Below are positions 26,321 through 36,800 of a DNA stretch of 64,000 nucleotides, one piece after another. Within the stretch, counting starts at the first letter, position 1; each line of letters opens with the position of its first letter. A program made the position numbers and the translations under genes. Source of the stretch: Humitalea rosea (GTDB taxonomy: Bacteria; Pseudomonadota; Alphaproteobacteria; Acetobacterales; Acetobacteraceae); assembly GCF_003253705.1 (NCBI RefSeq), contig NZ_QKYU01000008.1:62001-126000 (forward strand), written 5' to 3'. The notes under the pieces were generated by a model. It did no database searches, had not been told where the DNA came from, and saw nothing but the letters and a program-made list of their open reading frames with translations.

Positions 26321-27646
26321 TCAGTCGTAGGAGAACCGCTCGGCCAGGATGCGGCGATCCGGCACGCCAAGCCCGCGCAAGGCGATCCGCGCCGCCTTCA
26401 ACATCGGCGGCGGGCCGCAGAGCATGAACAGCCAGCCGGCCGCCGCGGCCGCCCCGCACCGCCGCCCGATCAGCGCCGCATCGAGCTGCCCGGTCGCGCC
26501 GGTCCAGCCCCGCGGTGGCTCGCCCAGCACCAGCACCAATTCGAGCCCGCCCGCCGCCGCCAGCGCGGCGAGCTCCGCGCGCGCCAGGATCTGCGCCTCC
26601 ACCCGGTTGCCGTAGAGCAGCAGCATGGGGCGTGTCGCCCCGCTCGCCACCGCCTGCCGGATCATGCTGAGCGCCGGCGCGACGCCGACGCCGCCGCAGA
26701 GGAAGACAACCCCCGGCTCGCGCCGCCCGTCCAGGCAGAGGTGCCCATGCGGCCCGTCCACATAGGCCCGCGCCCCTGGCGGCAGCGCGCCGATGCCACG
26801 GGTGAAATCCCCCGCCTCCTTCACCAGGAAGCGCAGCCGCCCCGTCTCGACAGGGGCGGAGGCGATGGAGAAGGGATGCTCCCGCCGCGAGAAGGGGCCA
26901 CGATCCAGCTTGATCCAGGCGAATTGCCCGGCGCGGAAGCCGAGCCCGGCATGGCCGACCGGCGCCAGCACCACCTCCCAGGTCGCACGCGCCGCTTGCG
27001 TGACCGAGGCGACGCGCCAGGGGCGGCGCGCCAGCGCCAGCGGCCGCACCAGCCAGACCCAGATCATCGTCAGCGCCGCGAGCGCCCCCAGCCCGAGCAG
27101 CGCGCCGCCCACGGCGGGGTGCGCCGCATAGCGCCCGGCGCCAAGCGCATGCAGCAGCCCCAGCACCGCCACCAGCAGCGCCCCCACCCCATGCAGCAGG
27201 CGCCAGGATTCATAGCGATAGGGCAGGCTGTCGCGAAAGATCGCGGTGAGGGTCAGCAGCGCCAGCAACAGCCAGGCGAGCATCCCGGTCACGACCTCCC
27301 CGGCATCCAGTTGCAGCGCGCCGGCCCGGGTGACGTCGTTCGGCCAGAGGAAGATCCGGCCTTCGGGGAGGGTATAGAAGAAGGGGTGCAGCAGCAGCGC
27401 GACCGTCAGCACCCGGGCCAGCAGCTGGTGCCAGCGCATGCTCCGGTCGATGCCCGCGCGCGCCGAAATGGCGCGGAACCGCCCGGAGAGCAGGAAGGCC
27501 ACCAGCAGCGCCGCGAAGCCCAGCAGCCCCAGCGCGCCCGCCACCTCATCCGGCCAGGGCCGCGCCGGCCCGACCAGCGCCCAGCCGAGGGCGGCGGGCA
27601 GCAGGATCAGCAGCGCGAGCAGCGCCAGGAGCAGGGGCACGGGCAT
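26321..27646 (-). CDS. ferric-reductase-like flavocytochrome (heme b, FAD, NAD domains)
   Basis: A 441-residue membrane oxidoreductase. About six hydrophobic helices fill the first 205 residues. Paired histidines H73 and H87 (RWHQLLARV, LLHPFFY) and H152 and H166 (RLLHGVGAL, LLHALGAG) are the expected bis-heme ligands. The FAD-binding barrel has REHPFSIASAP, and the NAD(P) domain has LCGGVGVAPALSM and LCGPPPMLKA. Electrons would go from NAD(P)H through FAD and two hemes across the membrane to a periplasmic acceptor such as Fe(III); the true acceptor is unknown. The start at 27646 has GAGG about seven bases upstream and gives the proper first membrane helix; longer versions add an unlikely leader. 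It is a single gene, divergent from the RND operon. Confidence 0.83.
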   Translation of the reverse strand: MPVPLLLALLALLILLPAALGWALVGPARPWPDEVAGALGLLGFAALLVAFLLSGRFRAISARAGIDRSMRWHQLLARVLTVALLLHPFFYTLPEGRIFLWPNDVTRAGALQLDAGEVVTGMLAWLLLALLTLTAIFRDSLPYRYESWRLLHGVGALLVAVLGLLHALGAGRYAAHPAVGGALLGLGALAALTMIWVWLVRPLALARRPWRVASVTQAARATWEVVLAPVGHAGLGFRAGQFAWIKLDRGPFSRREHPFSIASAPVETGRLRFLVKEAGDFTRGIGALPPGARAYVDGPHGHLCLDGRREPGVVFLCGGVGVAPALSMIRQAVASGATRPMLLLYGNRVEAQILARAELAALAAAGGLELVLVLGEPPRGWTGATGQLDAALIGRRCGAAAAAGWLFMLCGPPPMLKAARIALRGLGVPDRRILAERFSYD

Positions 27647-27900
27647 GGCGAAGCCTCGCACCCGCCCCATCCGCGCGCGTTGCGCCAAGTCAACGGCGCG
27701 GTCCGGTAACCCGGCAGACATCCTTCGTTGCCAAAAGGCGCTGGCACTTGGCGCCGTTGCGGGTAACACAGGGGCCCGAGGGCGCCCTTCGGTGCCCCCC
27801 AGCTTCCGGTGCACGCCCCTTGCCGCATGGCCAGCCTCGCCTATCGCCCTTCCCGGACCGGCCGCATACCTGCCGCACCCGGCGGTAGGGCCGCCACCGG

Positions 27901-29355
27901 ATGTCGGTTTCCTCAACGGCCCGCCGGCCTTTGCTGCTCGCCATGGCCGGGCTGCTGAGCGGCTGCGCGGTGCCGATCGATCCGGCGGAGTCCGGGCTGC
28001 GCCTGCCCGCCCTGTTCCGCAGCCGCCCCGAACCGGTGCCGACCGCGATGCGCTGGCCGGACCCGCGGTGGTGGGAGGGCTTCGGCAGCCCGCAGCTCGA
28101 CCGGCTGATGCGGGCGGCGATGGCGGACAACCTCGACATCGCGGCGGCCGTCGCCCAGCTTCGCCAGGCCGATGCCCAGGTGCGGATTTCCGGCGCCGCC
28201 CTGTTGCCCACGGTGGACGGCGACCTGTCGCTGGACCGCTCGCGCGGCACCAGCCGCAACGCCGGCACCGCCGGGACGGCCGGCAACAGCTTCGGCGCCT
28301 CGCTTTCGGCGGGGTATGAGGTGGATTTCTGGGGCCGCAACCGGGCGGCGCTGGACTCCGCGCGCTCCAGCGCCACCGCCGCCCGCTATGCCATCGGTGT
28401 CACCGCGCTCAGCATCCAGTCGGCCATCGCCACCACCCTCTTCGCGGTGCTGGGGGCGCAGGAACAGCTGGAGATCCAGCGCGGCAACCTGGAAGTCGCG
28501 ACCCGCAACCTCGGCATTTTGCGCCAGCGGCTGGCGGTGGGGACCACCACCGGGCTCGATGTGGCGCAGCAGGAGACGGTGGTGGCGCAGCAGCGCGCCG
28601 GCATCCCCCCCCTGCAACTGAACGCCGAGCAGAACGGCTTCGCCCTCGGCACCCTGACCGGCGTGGCGCCCGAGGAGATCGACATCGCCGCCGTGCGGCT
28701 GGACCGGCTGCTGGTGCCGGAGATCGCGCCGGGGCTGCCGGCCGAGGTGCTGGCGCGGCGGCCGGATGTGCAGCTCGCCGAGGCCAATCTCCAGGCCGGC
28801 AACGCCGATGTGGCGGCGGCGCGGGCGGCGCTGTTCCCGACCATCTCGCTGACCGCGAGCGGGGGGCTGCAAAGTGTCGCGCTGGAGACGCTGCTGCGCC
28901 CGGGCTCGACCTTCTACAGCCTCGCCTCCGGGCTGACCGCGCCGATCTTCAACGGCGGCGCGCTGCGGGCGCAGGTCGAGCTTTATACCGCGCGGCAGGC
29001 GGCGCTGCTGGCGAATTACCGGAAGGCGATCCTCTCCGCCTTGCAGGACACCGAAAGCAGCCTCTCCGCGCTGCAACGCAACAGTGAACTGGTGGTGCTG
29101 CAACGAGCGCGGGCGGATGCGGCGCAACGCGCCTATACCATCGCCGAGGCGCAGCTTCAGGCCGGGACCGTGGATCTGCTGACGGTGCTGAACACCCAGA
29201 CGACGCTGTTTTCCGCGCGCACCGCCTTGGCCCAGGCGCAGACCGCCCGGTTGCAGGCGGCGGCGGCGTTGTTCACGGCACTCGGCGGCGGCTGGACCGG
29301 CGCTCCGAGCCCCATCCCCCCCGCCGACGGCGGCAGAGCGAGCCCCCCGCGATGA
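27901..29355 (+). CDS. outer-membrane efflux lipoprotein (NodT/OprM family)
   Basis: A 484-residue TolC-like outer-membrane factor. It starts with a lipoprotein signal ending LLSGC, so it should be lipidated. The two repeats of the family are visible: PDPRWWEGFGSPQLDRLM opens the fold, and RRPDVQLAEANLQAGNADV is the conserved second-half signature. It forms the exit duct for the RND pumps encoded downstream and overlaps the adaptor gene by ATGA. The start has no strong ribosome-binding site. Having the outer-membrane gene first in the operon differs from E. coli mdtABC. Confidence 0.88.
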   Translation: MSVSSTARRPLLLAMAGLLSGCAVPIDPAESGLRLPALFRSRPEPVPTAMRWPDPRWWEGFGSPQLDRLMRAAMADNLDIAAAVAQLRQADAQVRISGAALLPTVDGDLSLDRSRGTSRNAGTAGTAGNSFGASLSAGYEVDFWGRNRAALDSARSSATAARYAIGVTALSIQSAIATTLFAVLGAQEQLEIQRGNLEVATRNLGILRQRLAVGTTTGLDVAQQETVVAQQRAGIPPLQLNAEQNGFALGTLTGVAPEEIDIAAVRLDRLLVPEIAPGLPAEVLARRPDVQLAEANLQAGNADVAAARAALFPTISLTASGGLQSVALETLLRPGSTFYSLASGLTAPIFNGGALRAQVELYTARQAALLANYRKAILSALQDTESSLSALQRNSELVVLQRARADAAQRAYTIAEAQLQAGTVDLLTVLNTQTTLFSARTALAQAQTARLQAAAALFTALGGGWTGAPSPIPPADGGRASPPR

Positions 29356-30683
29356 ACGAGCTGCCCCGCCCCCCCGAGCCCCTGCCCTCCCGGACCGCGA
29401 CGCCGGCGGCGCCATTGCTGCTGCCCGCGCCGCCGCGCCGCCGGCGGGTCTGGCCCTGGCTGCTGCTGGTGCTGCTGGCGGCGGCGGGCGGCTATTATGC
29501 CTGGACGCGGGGCTGGCTGCCCTTCCTGCCCGCGCGCCCGGCCACCACCCAGACCGCCGCCACCCCGCGCGGGCGGGTGGCGATCCCAGTCAGCACCGCG
29601 GCGGCGGCCGTGACCGACCTGCCGATCCTGCTGGATGCGCTCGGCACGGTGCAGGCCTTCAACACGATCACCGTGGTGCCCCAGGTCTCCGGCCGGATCA
29701 CCGAGATCGCCTTCCAGGAAGGCCAGGAGGTGAAGGCCGGCGAGGTGCTGGTGCGGATCGATCCGCGCACCTATCAGGCCGCGCTGGATCAGGCCGTCGC
29801 CACCAAGGCGCAGCACGCGGCCCAGCTTGCCAATGCGCGGCTGGATCTGCAGCGCTACACCCAGCTTGTGCGCAGCAACGGCGCCTCGCAGCAGACGCTG
29901 GACACCCAGCGCGCCACCGTCGCGCAATTCGAGGCCCAGGTGCAATACGATCAGGCGACGATCGACAATGCCCAGGCCCAGCTCGACTACACCACCATCC
30001 GCTCGCCGGTGGAGGGCCGGGTGGGGCTGCGGCAGGTCGATATCGGCAATCTGGTGCAGAGCAGCAGCAGCACCGGCATCGTCGTCGTCACCCAGCTTCG
30101 CCCGATCAGCGTGACCTTCACCCTGCCGCAGCAGAACCTCGGCCAGGTGATGGAGGCGTTGCAGGCCGGCCCCGTGCAGGTGGAGGCGCGGCTGGCCGAA
30201 GCCGCCCCCGCGCGGCTGGATGGCAGCGCGGCACCGGCCAACCCCATCGGGCAGTTGGTGACGGTGGACAACCAGGTCGATCCCGCGACCGGCACGATCA
30301 AGCTGAAGGCCACCTTCGCCAATGCCGATGAGCGGCTGTGGCCGGGCGCCTTCGTGAACACCCGTATCCAGGTGGCCCTGCTGCGCGAGGTCACGGTGCT
30401 GCCGCTGGTCGCCGTGCAGCGCGGGCCGGACGGCGCCTATGCCTTCATCGTCAAGCCGGACAATACCGTGGAGCAGCGGCCGCTGACCCTCGGCACCATC
30501 GCCGGCACCCAGGCGGTGGTGCTGCGCGGCATCGCCCCGGGCGAGCGCGCCGTCTCCTCCGGCGCGCTGCGGCTGGTGGCGGGCAGCCTGGTGGAGGTGG
30601 CCGAGCCGGTGGTCCCGGTCACGGCGCCGCCGCGGCCGCAGCGCCGGCGGGCACCTGCCGGAGCGCCGAGCCCACGGCCGTGA
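29352..30683 (+). CDS. RND efflux periplasmic adaptor (MdtA-like)
   Basis: A 443-residue membrane-fusion protein. One N-terminal helix (VWPWLLLVLLAAAGGYYAW) anchors it. It is followed by the biotinyl-lipoyl region (TVVPQVSGRITEIAFQEGQ), an alpha-helical hairpin (about 140-200) and a barrel domain (TIRSPVEGRVGLRQVDIGN). The proline-rich C-terminus matches MdtA. It joins the inner-membrane pumps to the outer-membrane duct. It overlaps both neighbours (ATGA upstream, GTGA downstream), so the operon is translationally coupled. Confidence 0.9.
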   Translation: MNELPRPPEPLPSRTATPAAPLLLPAPPRRRRVWPWLLLVLLAAAGGYYAWTRGWLPFLPARPATTQTAATPRGRVAIPVSTAAAAVTDLPILLDALGTVQAFNTITVVPQVSGRITEIAFQEGQEVKAGEVLVRIDPRTYQAALDQAVATKAQHAAQLANARLDLQRYTQLVRSNGASQQTLDTQRATVAQFEAQVQYDQATIDNAQAQLDYTTIRSPVEGRVGLRQVDIGNLVQSSSSTGIVVVTQLRPISVTFTLPQQNLGQVMEALQAGPVQVEARLAEAAPARLDGSAAPANPIGQLVTVDNQVDPATGTIKLKATFANADERLWPGAFVNTRIQVALLREVTVLPLVAVQRGPDGAYAFIVKPDNTVEQRPLTLGTIAGTQAVVLRGIAPGERAVSSGALRLVAGSLVEVAEPVVPVTAPPRPQRRRAPAGAPSPRP

Positions 30684-33600
30684 ACATCTCCGCCCCCTTC
30701 ATCGCGCGGCCGATCGCGACGGCGCTGCTCGCGGTCGCGGTGCTGCTCACCGGGCTCTACGGCTACATGCGGCTGCCGGTGTCCTCCTTGCCGGAGGTGG
30801 ATTTCCCCACCATCCAGGTGACGACGCAGTTGCCCGGCGCCTCGCCCGACACCATCGCGGTGCTGGTCACCGCCTCGCTGGAGCGGCAATTCGCGCAGAT
30901 CGCGGGGCTGGCGGAGATGGTCTCGGTCAGCGGGCCGTCGGTCAGCCGCATCACCTTGCAGTTCAACCTCGACCGCGACATCGACGATGCGGCGCAGGAT
31001 GTGCAGGCGGCGATCAATGCCGCGCGCGGCACCCTGCCGAGTTCGCTGCCCTATCCGCCGACCTATGCCAAGGTGAACCCGGCCGATCCGCCGATCCTGA
31101 CCCTGGCGCTGACCTCGGACACGCTGTCGGTGTCGCGGCTGTCCGATACGGTGGATACGCTGCTGGCGCAGCGCCTCGCGCAGGTCGGCGGCGTCGGGCG
31201 CGTGTCGGTGCAGGGCAACATGCGCCCGGCGGTGCGGTTGCAGGTCGATCCCCAGCGCCTCGCCGCCTATGGCATCGGGCTGGAGACGGTGCGGACGGCG
31301 GTGATGGCCGCCAATGTCGCGGGCGCCAAGGGCTCGGTGGATGGGCCGCAACAGGCCTCGACGGTGATGGCCAACGACCAGATCTCGACCCCGGCCGCCT
31401 TCGCCGATCTGGTGATCGCCTGGCGCGGCGAGGCCCCGGTGCGGCTGCGCGATGTCGGCGTCGCGGTCGAGGATCTGGAGAATACGCTGACCGCCGCCTG
31501 GTTCGACGGGCATCCGGCGGTGCTGCTGGATGTGCAGCGCCAGCCCGGCGCCAATATCGTGCAGACGGTGGAGCTGGTGCGGCGCCAGCTCGCCAGCCTG
31601 GAACGGGCGCTGCCGGCCGGGGTGACGCTGTCGGTGGTGGCGGACCGGACCGAGACCATCCGCGCCTCGGTGCATGAGGTGCAGATGACCCTGCTGCTCT
31701 CCGTCGGCCTCGTGGTGATGGTGATCTTCCTGTTCCTGCGCACCGCGCGTGCGACCATCGTGCCGGGCGTGGCACTTCCGCTCTCGATCATCGGCACCTT
31801 CGGCATCATGTCGCTCTGCGGCTATTCCATGGACAACCTCTCGCTGATGGCGCTGACCATCGCGACCGGCTTCGTGATCGATGATGCCATCGTGATGATC
31901 GAGAACATCGTCCGGCTGATCGAGGCCGGGCGGAAGCCGCTGGACGCCGCCTTCGAGGGCGCGCGGCAGATCGGCTTCACCATCGTCTCGCTGACCCTGT
32001 CGCTGATCGCGGTCTTCATCCCGCTGCTGTTCATGGAGGGCGTGGTCGGGCGGCTGTTCCGCGAATTCGCCATGGTGCTGACGATCTCGGTGCTGGTCTC
32101 CATGGTGGTGTCGCTGACGCTGACACCGATGATGTGCGGCATGCTGCTGCGCCCCGCCGGGGAGGATAGGCCGGGGCGCCTCTCGCTCGCCTTCGAGCGT
32201 GGCTTCGATCGCTTGCGCGATGCCTATGCCCGCACGCTCGACTGGGCCCTGGCGCGGGAGGCGCTGATGCTGCTGCTCGCGACCCTGACCGTCGCGGGCA
32301 CGGTCTGGCTCTACATCGTGGCGCCCAAGGGCTTCCTGCCGTCGCAGGACACCGGGCTGATCACCATCACCACCGAGGCGCCGCAGGATGTCTCCTTCCG
32401 CCGCATGTCCGAGTTGCAGCGCCGGGTCGCGGATGCGGTGCGGCAGGACCCGGAGGTGATCGCCGTCACCTCCGTCGCCGGCGCCGGCACGGTGAATGCC
32501 GCGCAGAACACCGGGCGGCTGACCGCCGTGCTGCGGCCGCGCGCCGAACGGGACGAGGATGTCGGCACCGTCATCGACCGGCTGGCGCCGCGGCTGGCGG
32601 AAATCGCTGGCGTGGTCGCCTATCTCCAGCCGGTGCAGGACATCCAGATCGGCACCCGGCCCTCCAGCACCCAGTACCAGTACACGCTGATGGACAGTTC
32701 GAGCGAGGAGCTGTCGGTCTGGGCGCCCCGGCTGGTGGCCGCGCTGCGCGAATTGCCCGAGTTGCGCGACGTCGCCAGCGACCGGCGCGAGGACGGGCTG
32801 CGCGTCATGCTCCAGGTGGATCGCCAGCGCGCGGCGCGCCTGGGCGTGACGATGCAGGCGATCGACGACACGCTGTACGATGCGCTCGGGCAGCGCCAGA
32901 TCTCCACCATCTACGCCCAGAACAACCAGTACCGCGTGGTGCTGGAGGCCGATCCGAAACAGGTCGGCGATCCGGCGGCGATCGGGATGCTGCGGGTGCC
33001 GGGGGCGAGCACGACGACAGATGGCGTCACCAGCACGGCGCAGATCCCGCTTGCCGAGATCGCCGCCATCACCCGCGGCACCGGCCCGCTGACCATCACC
33101 CGGCAGGACCAGTTCCCCGCCGTCACGCTCAGCTTCAACCTGCCGGCCGGGGTGTCGCTGGGCGATGCCATCAACGCGATCCGCGCGACCGAGGCCGAGC
33201 TTGGGATGCCGGACACCATCTCCGGCAGCTTCGGCGGCGATGCGGCGGAGTTCAACCGCTCGCTGGCCGGCCAGGGCTGGCTGATCCTGGCGGCGATCAT
33301 CGTGATCTACATCGTGCTTGGCGTGCTCTACGAAAGCGTGATCCACCCGATCACCATCCTCTCCACCTTGCCCTCCGCCGGCATCGGGGCGCTGCTGGCG
33401 CTGCGGCTGTTCGGGCTGGATTTGTCGGTGGTCGGGCTGATCGGCATCGTGCTGCTGATGGGCATCGTGAAGAAGAACGCGATCATGATGATTGATTTCG
33501 CGCTGGAGGCGCAGCGCGAACACGGCATGACGCCCCGGCAGGCGATCCGCGAGGCCAGCCTGTTGCGCTTCCGCCCGATCATGATGACGACGATGGCGGC

Positions 33601-33811
33601 CTTGCTCGGCGCGGTGCCGCTGGTGCTGGGCAGCGGGGCGGGCTCGGAACTGCGGCTGCCGCTCGGCGTCTCGGTGATCGGCGGCCTGCTGCTGAGCCAG
33701 GTGATCACGCTCTACACCACCCCCGTCGTCTATCTGGCCATGGAGGCGATCCGCGAGCGCGCGCAGCGGCTGGTCCATCGCGCAGCCCCCCCACCGGCGC
33801 CGGCCGAGTAG
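30680..33811 (+). CDS. RND multidrug efflux permease (MdtB-like)
   Basis: A 1043-residue inner-membrane RND transporter, the usual length. It starts with GTG in a GTGA overlap and reads MNISAPFIARPIATALL. The proton-relay aspartates are in TGFVIDDAIVMIEN of helix 4. ASLERQFAQIAGL and KKNAIMMIDFALE are conserved, and two large periplasmic loops are present. Four bases separate it from a second, clearly different RND gene, the MdtB/MdtC arrangement, in which the two proteins form a mixed trimer. In E. coli MdtBC exports bile salts, novobiocin and metal-related compounds; the substrates here are not known. Confidence 0.9.
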   Translation: MNISAPFIARPIATALLAVAVLLTGLYGYMRLPVSSLPEVDFPTIQVTTQLPGASPDTIAVLVTASLERQFAQIAGLAEMVSVSGPSVSRITLQFNLDRDIDDAAQDVQAAINAARGTLPSSLPYPPTYAKVNPADPPILTLALTSDTLSVSRLSDTVDTLLAQRLAQVGGVGRVSVQGNMRPAVRLQVDPQRLAAYGIGLETVRTAVMAANVAGAKGSVDGPQQASTVMANDQISTPAAFADLVIAWRGEAPVRLRDVGVAVEDLENTLTAAWFDGHPAVLLDVQRQPGANIVQTVELVRRQLASLERALPAGVTLSVVADRTETIRASVHEVQMTLLLSVGLVVMVIFLFLRTARATIVPGVALPLSIIGTFGIMSLCGYSMDNLSLMALTIATGFVIDDAIVMIENIVRLIEAGRKPLDAAFEGARQIGFTIVSLTLSLIAVFIPLLFMEGVVGRLFREFAMVLTISVLVSMVVSLTLTPMMCGMLLRPAGEDRPGRLSLAFERGFDRLRDAYARTLDWALAREALMLLLATLTVAGTVWLYIVAPKGFLPSQDTGLITITTEAPQDVSFRRMSELQRRVADAVRQDPEVIAVTSVAGAGTVNAAQNTGRLTAVLRPRAERDEDVGTVIDRLAPRLAEIAGVVAYLQPVQDIQIGTRPSSTQYQYTLMDSSSEELSVWAPRLVAALRELPELRDVASDRREDGLRVMLQVDRQRAARLGVTMQAIDDTLYDALGQRQISTIYAQNNQYRVVLEADPKQVGDPAAIGMLRVPGASTTTDGVTSTAQIPLAEIAAITRGTGPLTITRQDQFPAVTLSFNLPAGVSLGDAINAIRATEAELGMPDTISGSFGGDAAEFNRSLAGQGWLILAAIIVIYIVLGVLYESVIHPITILSTLPSAGIGALLALRLFGLDLSVVGLIGIVLLMGIVKKNAIMMIDFALEAQREHGMTPRQAIREASLLRFRPIMMTTMAALLGAVPLVLGSGAGSELRLPLGVSVIGGLLLSQVITLYTTPVVYLAMEAIRERAQRLVHRAAPPPAPAE

Positions 33812-33815
33812 CGCC

Positions 33816-36800
33816 ATGGCGATCTCCGCCCCCTTCATCGCCCGGCCGATCGGCACCTCGCTGCTGGCGATCGGCCTCGCGCTGGTCGGCATGGTCGCGT
33901 ATTTCGACCTGCCGGTGGCGCCGCTGCCCAAGGTCGATTTCCCCACGATCGCGGTCAGCGCCAGCCAGCCGGGGGCCGATCCGGCGATCATGGCCTCCTC
34001 GGTCGCGGCACCGCTGGAGCGGCGCCTGGGCGAGATCCCCGGGGTCAGCGAATTGACCTCCAGCTCCAGCCTCGGCAGCACCACGGTCATCATCCAGTTC
34101 GACCTGTCGCGCTCGATCGAATCCGCGGCGCGGGACGTGCAGGCGGCGATCAACGCCGCGGGGCCCGACCTGCCATCGGGGCTCAGCAGCCCGCCGCGCT
34201 TCCGCAAGCTGAACCCCGGCGACGCGCCAGTGATGATCCTGGCGCTGACCTCGGACACCGTCACCTCGGGCGAGATCTATGACGCCGCCGACAGCGTCGT
34301 GGTGCCACGGCTGTCGCAGGTGGAGGGCACCGCGCAGGTCAACATCGCGGGCGCCGAGCAGCCCGCGATCCGCATCGCCGTCGATCCCGCCGCCGCCACC
34401 GCGGCCAATGTCTCGCTGGAGCAGATCCGCAGCGCGATCACCGCCGCCAACGTCACCCAGGCGACAGGGTTGCTGGACGATCCGCTGCAATCGGCCGCGA
34501 TCGCGGTGAACGACCGGCTGGAGACGGCGGAGGAATTCGGCAACATCATCGTGCGGCAGGCCAATGGCGCGATGCTGCCGCTGCGCGGCATCGCGACCGT
34601 GGAACTGGGCGCGCGCGACCGGCGCCAGGCCGGACAATACAACGGCCGCCCCGCCGTGATCCTGACCGTCTACAAACAGGCCGACGCGAATGTGCTGGAG
34701 GTGGTGGGCAATATCCGCGCGCTGCTGCCGGATCTGCAGCGCTGGATGCCGGCGGGCATCGACGTCACCATCATGCGCGACCGCTCCGAAACCATCCGCG
34801 CCAGCGTCGAGGAGGTGCAGGTCACGCTGCTGATCACCATTGTGCTGGTGGTGCTGGTGGTCGCGGCCTTCCTGCGCCGGACATCGGCGATCTTCGCGGC
34901 CGGGGTCGCGGTGCCGCTGTCGCTTCTGGGCACGCTGGCGGTGATGTGGCTGGTCGGCTACTCGCTCGACAATCTCTCGCTGATGGCGCTGACCATCTCG
35001 GTCGGCTTCGTGGTCGATGATGCCATCGTCATGATCGAGAACATGGCACGCATGACCGAACGCGGCATGCGCCCGATCCAGGCGGCGCTGGAAGGCGCGC
35101 GCCAGATCGGCTTCACCGTGGTGTCCATGAGCCTGTCGCTGATCGCGGTCTTCATCCCGCTGCTGTTCATGGGCGGCATCGTCGGGCGCATGTTCCGCGA
35201 ATTCGCCGCCACCTTGTCGATCGCCGTCGCCATTTCCGCCGTGGTGTCGCTGACCGTGACGCCGATGCTGGCCGCGCATCTGGCGCGTCAGGCACCGCGC
35301 CCGCCAGGCTGGTTCGGCCGCGGCTTCGAGGCGGTGATGGAGTGGCTGATCCATGGCTACATGCGCAGCCTGGCGGTGGCGCTGCGGCATCGCACCCTGA
35401 TGCTGCTGATGACCTTCGCGCTCGTGGGGCTCACCGTCTGGCTCTATACGGTGGTGCCGAAGGGCTTCTTCCCTGAGCAGGATTCGGGCCTGCTGCAAGG
35501 GGCGGCGATGGCCCAGCCCGATACCTCCTTCCAGCAGATGACGGTCTATCAGGAACGGGTGATGGCGGTGATCCGCGCCGATCCGGCGGTGGAGAATGCC
35601 TCGGCCTCGGTGGGCGGCGGCGGCTTCTTCGGGTCCAGCAGCAGCATCCGTTTGCAGATCGCCCTCACGCCCCAGGCAGCCCGGCCGGGGATCAATGCGA
35701 ATGCGGTGATCAACCGCCTGCGCGGGCCGCTCGGCACCGTCACGGGCGTGCAGACCTTCCTGCGCCCCACAGGGGACATCAACATCGGCGGGCGGCAGGG
35801 GAATGGCTCCTACTCCTATGCGCTGCTGACACCGGACCTGGACGACCTCGGGCTTTGGAGCGAGCGGCTGGTGCAGCAGCTCCGCAGCCTGCCGGCGGTG
35901 ACCGATGTCTCCTCCGATCAGGAACGCACCGGGCTCGTCTCCCGCCTCGTGATCGACCGCAATGCGGCGGCGCGGCTTGGCGTCTCGATCTCCGCACTGG
36001 ATGGGGCGTTGAACAATGCCTTCGCGCAGCGTCAGGTCTCGACCATCTATCGCAGCCGCAACCAGTACAAGGTGATCCTGGAGATCGACCCGCGGCTGAC
36101 CGAGGACCCGGCGCAGCTCCAACGCATCTTCGTCCCCGGCCGCGACGGGCCGGTGCCGCTGGGGGCGCTGGTGCAGTTGGAGCGCGGCATCGCGCCACGC
36201 TCGATCCGGCACCAGGGCCTGTTCCCCGCGGCGACGATCAGTTTCAACCTTGCCGAGAACACCTCGCTCGGCGAGGCCGCCGCGGTGATCGAGAAGGCGG
36301 TGCTGGACATCCAGATGCCCGCGACCGTGCGCGGCGAGTTCGCCGGCAATGCGCTCGCCTTCCAATCCTTCCAGAGTGGGCTGCCGTTGCTGATCCTTGC
36401 GGCGCTGCTGACGATCTACATCGTTCTGGGTGTGCTCTACGAGAGCCTGATCCACCCGCTGACCATCCTCTCGACCCTGCCCACCGCGGGCATCGGGGCC
36501 TTGCTCGCGCTGTTGGTCACCGGCACGCCCTTCACGGTCATCGCATTGATCGGGGTGATCCTGCTGATGGGGATTGTGAAGAAGAACGCCATCATGATGG
36601 TGGATTTCGCGCTCGACCATGAACGTGCCGGCGGCGAGGGCGGAATGGTCGCGATTCTTGAAGCCTGCCGGGAACGGTTCCGGCCAATCCTGATGACGAC
36701 CTTGGCCGCGCTGTTCGGCGCGGTGCCCCTGGCCTTCGCCACCGGGCCCGGCGCCGAGTTGCGCCAGCCGCTCGGCATCACCATCATCGGCGGCCTGCTG

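Noticed and set aside
27742-27760. TGGCAC and TTGC as a sigma54 promoter for the RND operon
   Set aside because: The GG and GC elements are 14 bases apart instead of 10, so sigma54 would not recognise them.
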